Positions 11,836 to 19,865 of a stretch of DNA of 33,575 bases are shown here, piece after piece. Position numbers and translations under genes: made by a program. Source of the stretch: Glomus cerebriforme (Eukaryota; Glomeromycota; Glomeromycetes; Glomerales; Glomeraceae). The stretch covers positions 30,943 to 64,517 of the forward strand of contig QKYT01000632.1 of assembly GCA_003550305.1 (NCBI GenBank), given 5' to 3'. Numbering within the stretch: position 1 is the first letter of the stretch; every line of letters begins with the position of its first letter. Under the pieces are notes generated by a model that was given only the letters and a program-made list of their open reading frames with translations, had not been told where the DNA came from and made no database searches.

Positions 11836-12516
11836 CTATTAAAAATAGAATCACAATATACAATATATAGTATTAATATTAATTAATAAGTAAAATTAAT
11901 GATAAAATTAATGATAAAAAATTTATTATATAAAACAAATTTCAAGTAACTACAGTTTTAATCTTTAAATGTAATGCTTTTTTTTCAAACTTTTAACTCT
12001 TCTTACAGTATTATTTAGTAAAATAACATTTGAAGNATAAATTAATAAANGCGAAAATACTCTATATAATTAATTAATTTTACGTACATTAAGCAAAATA
12101 ATAGTATTCTATATACTAGATTTTCACCAAGTTTGACTTTTAAATAAAGTTTTTACCCAAAAACTCGGTCTTTTTTTAATTTTTTATATAGAGNATATTT
12201 TAAACTTTTGAAAACTGGTGCAAAATCGACTTACTTGTATAGAGTTAATGCCTTCCATATCNTTTCACAAAGTTGTGTAACTTTTTAAAACTTTAATTTT
12301 AAAGTTGAAAATATAAAAGATGATAAAATTGATATAAGAAGTCTATTACACTTTCGATAAGTCAAAGTAAAAAAAACAATCGTCAGAGAGACTAGAAAGT
12401 GTGAGAAAAATTGAAAAAAAATCTCAGGAGATATTATTATGCTTATCAAAGCACAACCACACAAGATCGTGTATTCGTGTTATTTTTATTTTGACCAATA
12501 ACTGATGAGGCTGGTA
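11836..12516. other. MULE 5' region, transposase promoter side
   Basis: AT-rich, non-coding, between the transposase ATG and the right terminal repeat. It must hold the transposase promoter; no clear TATA box stands out from the AT background. Four of the element's seven ambiguous bases are here (12036, 12050, 12194, 12262). Confidence 0.5.
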
Positions 12517-12568
12517 AGCCACACTATCACGTGATCGTGATTTTTTTGGTGGTTACGCTGGGGAAATT
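12517..12568 (-). repeat. Right terminal inverted repeat of the MULE
   Basis: Reverse complement of the left repeat; outermost bases read AATTTCCCCAGCGTAACC on the minus strand. It includes ATCACGTGAT, a palindrome centred on the E-box CACGTG. Confidence 0.9.
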
Positions 12569-12721
12569 GAGTGCTGTATATCTGCTTATACATACTTGAT
12601 GACTCTAAGAACAGTTGTTGCATGTACAATCCATAAGATATTATATGATTCTGATTCTGGAGATAGTGAACATAGTTCTAAAGAAATGGTAGTGACAGTT
12701 TCGACCCCAAAAAATTCATAG
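12569..12721 (+). pseudogene. Continuation of the MULE-interrupted locus
   Basis: Starting in the duplicated target site, one frame is open for 50 codons (SAYTYLMTLRTVVACTIHK, then a Ser/Asp/Glu-rich stretch) and ends at TAG 12719-12721. Further degenerate protein-like sequence (SDLLTKLPAFLINETW) follows at about 12868-12925 with stops. These pieces plausibly belong to the locus at 8229-8645 before the insertion. Family unknown. Confidence 0.35.
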
Positions 12722-13373
12722 AATAGAAATCGATTCCATACATGCAATTATATGTATTTTATTTTCGTGTGATATGACACGCTATTATTAATAAAAATTA
12801 TTTTTGAAATTCTATGAAATTCCAATTTTTTGTGCAATGTATAAATATATAATGGTATTTAATTAGGCATATTCTGACTTACTAACCAAATTGCCAGCTT
12901 TTTTAATAAATGAAACATGGGTATGTCTCACATCATAAAAACATAATCCATTATCTGAGATAGAAGCAGTAAAATTAACCCAATTGTAGAGTCATTTTTA
13001 AAACATAAAGCTAATAGATATCAGAAAAGATTAATATGTCAAAAATGAACTCAAAGTTGGCTGGAGTGCTCAATATCATTATCATTCAAAAAAATACCAT
13101 GCATATATGTTACAGATAGTAATGCTTAAACTGGTAGTATCACGTATCATCAGGAAATTTTTTCAGGGGATATATAGCGATATATATCTCTTCATCGTTA
13201 TTTATCACATTAATTATAATATGTGATATACTGTATAATAATATATATGGTATTGGACTTAGCCAACCTCATATAATACATCATATTATAGAATTTCAGT
13301 TTAGCTACTGTAATATTTTCAAAATACATACTTTTTCGTAGCTCATTAATCATCATTTTAATAGGGTTAAAGT
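12722..13373. other. Degenerate region between two transposons
   Basis: AT-rich sequence with short open pieces broken by stops (12868-13010) and a TA-rich tract near 13160-13250. No complete gene is visible. It ends at the start of the hAT-like element. Confidence 0.5.
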
Positions 13374-14008
13374 CCAGTGGTGGGTTTTGGACTTGTCCAA
13401 TTGCTTTTTTCAATTGGACAGTTTTGGACTGTCCAAAACCAGTTCTGGACAGTCCAAAATTGTCCAAAATTTCTATGAGTTTTGGACTGTCCAAAACTTG
13501 TCCAAAACTGTCCAAAACTGTCCAAAACCCATATTTGGTAAATCATAGATCGATCAAATAATCTTTTTTTCTTTTCGCTCCACATTCTAGGTTTCCAATC
13601 ACTTTATTTTTATCTACACCNNNNNNNNNNNNNNNNNNNNNNNNNNNNNNNNNNNNNNNNNNNNNNNNNNNNNNNNNNNNNNNNNNNNNNNNNNNNNNNN
13701 NNNNNNNNNNNNNNNNNNNNNNNNNNNNNNNNNNNNNNNNNNNNNNNNNNNNNNNNNNNNATTATCTTTTTAAATTTTTATTTTAATTATATTATGCAAG
13801 ATCCTCTAATAAATCTTTTCTTTCTTAAATGATTTACTAATTTATAATATTAGCCAAAATTAGTTATAATTCTAGCCAGAATTAACTTTAAATCATGTGA
13901 TCTGTCCAAAACCTGTCCATTGAAAAAAGGTTTTGGTTTTGGACAGGTTTTGGGCAGGGTTTTGGACAAATGTCCAAAACGTCAATTTGTCCAATTGCCC
14001 AACACTGG
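13374..14008. mobile_element. hAT-like non-autonomous element rich in GTCCAAAAC repeats
   Basis: The left end CCAGTGGTGGG and the right end, read in reverse as CCAGTGTTGGGCAA, match the CAGTGxTGGGCAA type of hAT terminal repeat. The flanks are GTTAAAGT (13366-13373) and GTTAAACC (14009-14016), an 8-bp duplication with two differences, the length expected for hAT. Both subterminal zones carry many direct and inverted copies of GTCCAAAAC/GTTTTGGAC (about 13380-13530 and 13910-13985). These create Gly-Gln-Ser-Lys-rich open frames that are not genes. The middle is unknown because of a 140-N gap. Confidence 0.75.
13621..13760. other. Assembly gap (140 N)
   Basis: A run of 140 undetermined bases inside the hAT-like element, probably left by its repeats. 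The true distance may differ. Confidence 0.99.
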
Positions 14009-14078
14009 GTTAAACCCTACTTTTTTATATTTTTAAATTACGGAAACTTTTTATACAAGTGTTGAAAAAAAACAAATA

Positions 14079-14466
14079 ATGTTGCTATCGAAATTTAATA
14101 TTGATAAACGAGAACATATCGGAACGGATGAATTTTTTTTTAATAAACGGGTGAACCTGTTTTTGGTAGTTGCCACTTTCATTTAAATTTCTAATATATT
14201 ATGTTTTGATGATCTTAACCACTTTATCCATATTTGGCAGCAATGTTTAGGCATCACAATGTGTCAATTATGTCTATTTTTACCGCTTATTCTGGGAACT
14301 TGGAATATTTTTTTTTATTTTGTTACTCATTATATAACGCACCTTGCATTTTGTGCAGGTATGTAGAAAATAAACCTAATTTTTTTTTTTGTACGATATT
14401 AAAATATTGATATTAAATTAATTTTTTATTAAATAAAATTTTTAAGTGTATAAATGGATACAATGA
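14079..14466 (+). CDS. Possible small membrane protein, three exons (74 residues)
   Basis: ATG 14079 opens a frame of 29 codons to a donor GTAGTT. Introns 14166-14240 (ends TTTGGCAG, with CTTAAC as a branch-site candidate) and 14359-14446 (donor GTATGT) join exons 14079-14165, 14241-14358 and 14447-14466 in phase, giving 74 residues and a TGA stop. The N-terminal part is charged (FNIDKREHIGTDE). The middle is hydrophobic and Cys-rich (CxxxxxxCxxC, then LFLPLILGTWNIFFYFV), suggesting one or two membrane segments. I do not recognise a family. It starts about 70 nt after the hAT-like element and converges on the receptor gene. Without splicing the first frame stops at 14186-14188, so the model depends on the introns. 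Confidence 0.35.
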
Positions 14467-14576
14467 TATGATTAATATTTACATTAACGTTGCAAATTAT
14501 TTACATTCTACAATAATATGATAAAGTATTAAAAATTACAATAGTATTATAATGATATTTAAAAATGTTTCGTTCC

Positions 14577-15904
14577 TTACACAATTTCCTCAATTTCCGT
14601 TACTTCATTATCCTGATCAACTTCTATTGTTATTTCTTCTTCCGAAATTGTTGATAGCATGGTAGGGAATTTAACTGAATTAACTTGTCTTATTGTGTTT
14701 GGTATGGTAACTTGTTTCGTTGTGGTTGGTAACAAAACTTGTTTCATTGTGGTTGGTAACGTAGCTTGTCTCATGATGTTTGGTGGCGTAACTTGTTTCA
14801 TTGTGTTTGGTGGATTCATCTCTCTAAAAGTTGATGTAAGTGATGGAGGCCTTGCAAATAAGAAACTATCACCTCTGAAATATGATTCGGATTTAAAAAT
14901 GAGTTTTTCGGGACTGCCATAATAAAAACTAGGTAAAAAAATTGTGGGCGAATCACTTTTGGCGAAGATCAGAAATAAAAGCATTCCACTGTAATATAAA
15001 AAAAATAAATAATTAGTATTACGATCAATCCGGAATACTCGTTTAATAACTGTGAGAAATAAAACATACATAAATGATTGAATGAAATCTTCCATCTCTA
15101 TTTTATTTTCTGGATATTTTATATATTGAGACATAATCCTTGATAATAAAGAGATTCCAATAAAGTTCAAGTACATAACACCACACATAAATAATCGTAA
15201 TGCATGTCCTAGTCTTAATGCTGTCCATCGATTTTTTCTCACAGAAAATTGTTGCCAACGTTTCCATAATATTGCACTTGCGAAAACTATAATTATTAAA
15301 AGAAAAAATTCAATATTTAATTAAAAAAAAAAAAAAAAAATTTAACAAATTTCTTACAAGTAAATATTAACGCTATACAAAATAATGGTGGAATTATTAT
15401 TAAATATGTTATTCGATGTAATTTAGAATTTGAAGGTTTACAAAGTAATTCCGTAACTCGTACGTCAAAATTGCCATTTACATAATCATCAGCGAATGAA
15501 AATACGGTAAAACAAAAAGTAAAAGTCCAAATAAAACTTGAAATTATCCAAAAATGTTTTTTTTCTATTAAAATATCTCTATTTTCGATTGCGTGCCAAA
15601 TATAAAATCCCAACACAATAGGAAATATTTGTAAAGGATAAAAAAAGAATAAAGTTATTATTTGTTGTATTATACATAAAATTTGCGTATCAAATGCTTT
15701 AATGATCATGTCATCGCCATATTTTAATACGACTGGTAAAAGTCCTATCGTGTATCCCCACGCTGCTATATATAATTGAAACTGAGTATATTTGGTGAAA
15801 TGATTAGGTGAAACATATAATTTAATGATGAGAAAGGTTAATAATAATAAACTTATGAAGTTTAATGATATGTATGTGATTACAACGGGTGAATACTTTG
15901 ACAT
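14577..15904 (-). CDS. Multi-pass GPCR-like membrane protein with repeat-containing tail (two exons)
   Basis: Exons 15904-15358 and 15286-14577 join in phase over a 71-nt GT-AG intron (which contains an 18-nt A run on the plus strand) and give 418 residues. Hydrophobic segments lie near 7-29, 42-60, 77-101, 118-138, 164-189, 212-231, 251-266 and 275-292, so a seven-helix receptor is likely, with one of the last two uncertain. Cys77 at the start of helix 3 and Cys155 in the second outer loop are placed for the usual disulfide. A basic loop (WKRWQQFSVRKNRW) follows helix 5. The overall plan resembles cAMP-receptor-like/class E or STE3-like fungal receptors; I cannot separate these. The cytoplasmic tail has five 9-residue repeats (341-385) and an acidic end (TEIEEIV). 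Likely a sensor of an external signal coupled to G protein. Confidence 0.75.
14679..14813 (-). repeat. In-frame 27-bp minisatellite (5 units) in the receptor tail
   Basis: Five direct 27-bp units encode PPNTMKQVT, PPNIMRQAT, LPTTMKQVL, LPTTTKQVT and IPNTIRQVN. Because the unit is a multiple of three, copy number can change without breaking the frame. The units carry conserved Thr and Lys/Arg-Gln-Val positions. Confidence 0.9.
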
Positions 15905-16259
15905 TTTGATACAACTTTCTTAAAGAATGACTGGGAAAAAAGAACAGAAAAACCCAAATAGAATGTAAAATTATGGCTCTTTTTTTTAAAAATAAAATTA
16001 ATATTAATACTCCTTCTTAACGCGTATTTTGTATGATATTATTTGAATATTTATAGTTTTTTCATAGTTTATTGATGATTATCAATCTCTGTGTTTAAAC
16101 TAGACCTTAGAAGGAAATTCTTTCAACATGTTTACGTGTCCCTATTTTTTCCGAACTCCTTTTTATGTACTTTATTGATAAAAATAAACATTCGAGAATG
16201 AAATAATCGGAGTTTTAATTCCGATTTATCAGTTATCGGATATTAAGTTTTAAACTTCT
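15905..16259. other. Upstream region of the receptor gene
   Basis: AT-rich non-coding sequence upstream of the receptor ATG (15904). It should contain the receptor promoter; no specific site stands out. Confidence 0.4.
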
Positions 16260-16469
16260 TTACTTCTTTGGAAGGTTAATCAAATTCAAGTCATACAGAG
16301 TAACAGCACGAGAATCTTCTTTCAAACAGATGGATATAACGCATAGAATGACGTTCTCAGAACCTCGGAAGTTCCGATATACGCGCCACATTTGGATTTC
16401 AATGTTTTGATCGACAATGCACGGGAAATTATTATTTTTGATTATCACTTTATTATATGCCGCAGTCAT
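16260..16469 (-). CDS. Hypothetical protein, 69 residues
   Basis: ORF from ATG 16469 to TAA. Its codons (TTC CCG TGC, GTC GAT, TGG CGC) are richer in G/C than the surrounding DNA, which supports coding. It starts MTAAYNKVIIKNNNFPCIV and has a hydrophobic patch NVILCVISICL, but no family was recognised. It could be one exon of a larger gene. Another short frame starts on the opposite strand only 30 nt upstream. Confidence 0.4.
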   Translation of the reverse strand: MTAAYNKVIIKNNNFPCIVDQNIEIQMWRVYRNFRGSENVILCVISICLKEDSRAVTLYDLNLINLPKK

Positions 16470-16499
16470 ACTTTAATATTGTTCATCTTTTAAAGAAAG

Positions 16500-16632
16500 A
16501 TGCTCCTTTACACTCGGACATTAGGTGTCTACAGTAGGACGCAGTTTTTCTATTCCTGCGCCACAAAAATTTCTGCCTGATTATCCTAATAGGATCGAAA
16601 CCCAAACCCCATACTCACTAAATTTCAAGTTA
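16500..16632 (+). pseudogene. Possible frameshifted small ORF
   Basis: ATG 16500 opens 26 codons (MLLYTRTLGVYSRTQFF...) with a basic, Ser/Thr-rich start like a mitochondrial presequence. An overlapping frame one base off continues as PAPQKFLPDYPNRIETQTPY to 16632. A single indel would fuse them. Base composition is less AT-rich than the flanks. Family unknown; it may be a broken gene or chance. Confidence 0.25.
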
Positions 16633-16917
16633 ATAATTTAAAAGACATTTTCTTTTATTAAATGATTATTCATTATTTTGGATAAAAAAAAATTATTAAG
16701 GTCAATAAAATTCTTTTGATCTCAAAAATTATTGAAAAAATTCAAATCCTTCGAAATATACTTATATACCCGCGTAGTGAATTTATATACCGTATATAAG
16801 TAAATATATTAATATTGATCACATAAAAGTTTTTTCATTTGCACACTTTCTTGGGGCTGCAAGAACATTAACGCCAAGTGCCACAAATTGACAAAGGGTT
16901 TCAAGGTATGATGATCA

Positions 16918-16935
16918 AGAAGACCATGGTCTTCT
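16918..16935. repeat. 18-bp perfect palindrome
   Basis: AGAAGACCATGGTCTTCT is its own reverse complement. It could bind a dimeric factor or be chance; nothing nearby decides. Confidence 0.6.
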
Positions 16936-17550
16936 CTTTAATTATGATTTCCGAGTTAGATAAATTTTCGTTTAGAAGGCTGACATTTCCAATACAAGAT
17001 ATTTCGAAGGATTTTTTTATTTGATCTTTATATTTTTTTAGGCCTTAGAAGTTTTAAGCTTTTACCATAGTATTGTGAATCTTGCCAATAAAAGTGACCC
17101 CCTGTCGTACTGTATCTTGGCTAAGTCTTTTTATTTTCATAAATTATTAACAATACGGATTTCTCTGATGTATTATTATTAAATCAATAGTTTCAAAATT
17201 TCCAAATAATCTGTTTTCCATATAGAACGATAAAAAGTTGAATCGAAAATGCCATTGAGATTTCATTATTATCGATTATCTCATCACACAGAATTGATGT
17301 TGGATCTTATTTTTGATTTGTCTTAAGTCTAACAGTTCGATAAATCAATTTATATGAATTATAGAGTCCTATTATTTAATGGATTAATTCTGACTCTAAT
17401 CGACAAAAGATAATGATGGAATTTTGAAAGGTCAAAATTTGAATATTAAAAATGTAGCGTGTAAATTAATATTTAAGTAATGAAACAAAAAAGAATATAA
17501 AATACTTATTGGAAATACGGATTTCAAGATAGTTTTACAAATTGGCAACC

Positions 17551-17640
17551 TGAATGCATTGGCCGGGTTCGGATTGAATTTTAGGCAAAAACATATATAG
17601 GTCCGGATCCGGGTTTGATTTCGGGCCCATGGGGTTTTAT
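17551..17640. other. GC-rich patch, possible transposon end
   Basis: GGCCGGGTTCGG and GGTCCGGATCCGGG stand out in AT-rich DNA and resemble the GC-rich ends of some DNA transposons. No inverted partner was found within the window. Confidence 0.25.
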
Positions 17641-18649
17641 GTACGTTTTAAATATAACAACCATTATTCGATTAATCTTATATTAAGAAATAACACAATT
17701 ATGAAAAAATTCTCATATTAATTAAAAGTTCACCGTAAACAAATTTCAAATAAAGTTTATATTAAATATTAATATAATGTATTTAATCGAAAACTTTCAA
17801 GAAGCGGTTGAACATTTTACAGATAGGTTCGATTATTCTTAAGGTGTCTAAATAGTAAAGCATTATTTCAAAATACTTTAGGATGGTGTATTTCTCAGCA
17901 TTATTACAGATTTGACATTATCAAGCCTCAAACTAAAAAAAATTCTCTCCTTTATATATATATATACATATAATGTGCAATCACTATTATAGATAAAACA
18001 ATACTATAACTACTAAAAATCGGGGAACACTATAAATAGAATGAATGAAAATACACTTTAAAAAAAGGTTCGGCAATATCTATATTTTAATATTATATTT
18101 TAGACTCGTTTTCTATTATGATGGGGCCAGTGACTGACATAGAAGAGAGAGAACATGATCGAATATTTATAGCCACTTTCAGAACTATCGTTATATCCAT
18201 ATGTAGCAAATGTAGATAGATTTTTTGAAATGCAACAATAACTTGGAACTTGAATACTTGATGCAGAAGAGGTAAGAAGAAAATCGATGGTAGAGTCTTT
18301 TCTCACCTAAGTAAAGTTCAATTTACAAAAGCAAGATCGAAATTGTGACTATTGTGAGTTTCATTGGGATTATCAATAAATGAAAGTTAAGACCGTATTC
18401 CTTATACAAAATCGAAGGTATATTATCAAACTAGCAAAATAAAACAAAAATCAAGCAGTTTAATCCAGATAGACTGTTTTTGTATTGTCATTGCATCAGT
18501 AGAGAAAATAACTTAAACTTCAAACCCATTTTGATAATATCTGAAGACACTAACTCAGCATTACTCCAATGTGGAATGTGGATGTAAAACCATGCGATAC
18601 GAATATATTTCATCCATCAATCTTTTATATTATAAATCAAGTTAATTAA

Positions 18650-18868
18650 GAAGTTATCATTGCGCAAATTGTTGGTACTGAAGCAGGAGACCGTGTTGAT
18701 TTTGCGATTACAGTAGAGAAACAGGAGAATTTCTTTACACTACTAAAGGGAAGTCACAAAATGGGACTTTGGGCTATATGCATATTGTGCAAGAATGAAA
18801 TTATTCTGATTATTTTTATGATTATCTTTACGGGAATTATTTCAAGCACTTTCTTGTATAGAGTATAG
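18650..18868 (+). pseudogene. Possible decayed gene fragment (Crinkler/nuclease-like, uncertain)
   Basis: A 72-codon frame without an early ATG includes IIAQIVGTEAGDRVDFAITVE, which reminds me of a conserved stretch in a large Rhizophagus protein family (Crinkler-like or nuclease-like). The frame then changes to a hydrophobic tail and stops at TAG. The resemblance is from memory and weak. No intact neighbour supports a functional gene. Confidence 0.25.
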
Positions 18869-19552
18869 ACACTGTACAGTGTACACGACCCTAGAACAAA
18901 ATATTCCAAAAACCTGAAAAAATTTTAGGAGTAATCATTGGATTATTATTTGATAGAGTCAGTGTGAAATAATCCAATTAGTAAGAGGGGCTATTCTCTC
19001 CCCCTAATATGTGAATAGCCTTTAATAAAATAAAGGTCTATATTTGCAATGGGCAATTTGCATGTAAAAAATAAATCAGCTTATTATTTATTAATAAATT
19101 GTGACCCCGGTTCTTCAGTCCAGACTCCAAATCGAAAATTATACAAAGGTTTTATGATAAATTGTGTTATTAATTCAGCCATCGATTCATTATTGATACG
19201 TTTTTTTCTAACTTTGTATCGTGGTCTATGATTTTTTTTAAAAAAAAGCTCTCGTTTCAAAAGCAAAAAAATAGACAAATTTTATAATAATCTTCTAGAT
19301 TTCACTACTATATATACTGTATAAACCAGACCAGAAAGTATCGATACCTGTAAGAATTGACCTCTTCATGAGATTTTTGATTTTTTCATAATGTATTTAA
19401 GTATTTGATTGAGAACTGGCTGCGAAAAAAACCTGTCACACCATACTCTCAGCATGACCATTGGCACATGATTTGCGCGGTATAATAGGCTATATTATTT
19501 TTGCATTACAAAGTTAGGATATTTGACAGGAACTATTTTAAACCATAATACC
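18869..19552. other. Non-coding region with one doubtful minus-strand ORF
   Basis: AT-rich DNA. A minus frame at 19084-19278 (64 residues; protein-like part RINNESMAELITQF and LYNFRFGVWTEEPGSQF) may be a fragment of an unknown gene. Nothing else is supported. Confidence 0.3.
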
Positions 19553-19724
19553 GATGCGCAATTACCAGTTCTCGTACTTGCGCCAACCGGAGTAACAGCG
19601 TTCAACATTCACAGAGTAACGATCCACTCGACGGTGTAGAATATTTAATTATAGATGAAAAAAGTATGGTTTGTCGTCGTATGCTTGCCCGTTTTGATAT
19701 TTATAACGCGAATATTAACATTAG
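19553..19724 (+). pseudogene. PIF1-like helicase fragment
   Basis: One frame reads LPVLVLAPTGVTAFNIH and then TIHST, the stretch after the Walker A motif in PIF1-family DNA helicases. It stops at TAG 19637. The next frame continues VEYLIIDEKSMV, the Walker B/motif II block, then RRMLARFDI, and ends at a GTAAGC donor-like site. The residues normally between the two blocks are missing and the Walker A lysine region is absent, so this is a dead remnant. The source could be a Helitron or a cellular PIF1 duplicate. Confidence 0.75.
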
Positions 19725-19865
19725 GTAAGCATATCAATTAAGGAGAATTTGTTCTTAGAAGGTTCCATAGCACATTTTCACATGAATTTAAATATCTTTT
19801 AATAAATTAATTATTAAATTAATATATAATAAGATCATAAAAATATTAACAGCACATCTTATGGC

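Larger units (their letters stand above)
8646..12568 (-). mobile_element. Complete Mutator-like element (MULE), 3,923 bp
   Basis: The two ends are inverted repeats of about 50 bp sharing CCCCAGCGTAACCACCAAAAA and then TCACGATCAC(A/G)TGATA. The 10-bp sequence GAGTGCTGTA flanks the element on both sides (8636-8645 and 12569-12578) as a perfect target-site duplication, which fits MULEs (usually 8-11 bp). It carries one transposase gene on the minus strand with no frameshift or stop. Together these say the insertion is young and the copy may be autonomous. Seven isolated ambiguous bases lie inside it, as expected when near-identical copies confuse an assembly. Confidence 0.93.
16640..18649. other. 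Gene-poor AT-rich region
   Basis: About 2 kb with no convincing ORF. It includes an 18-bp palindrome (16918-16935), a GC-rich patch (17551-17640) and a TA run near 17953. A 68-codon minus frame at 18100-18306 has no recognisable family and is not called a gene. Confidence 0.5.

Noticed and set aside
13210..13585. Two minus-strand ORFs with repeated FGQ/SKT residues
   Set aside because: They are translations of the GTCCAAAAC repeats of the hAT-like element, not proteins.
14659..14922. 87-codon plus ORF with a repeated Thr-Cys-Phe-Val-Val pattern
   Set aside because: Antisense reading of the 27-bp minisatellite in the receptor gene.
17551..17640. GC-rich patch as a complete transposon
   Set aside because: Only one possible end; no inverted partner or target duplication found.
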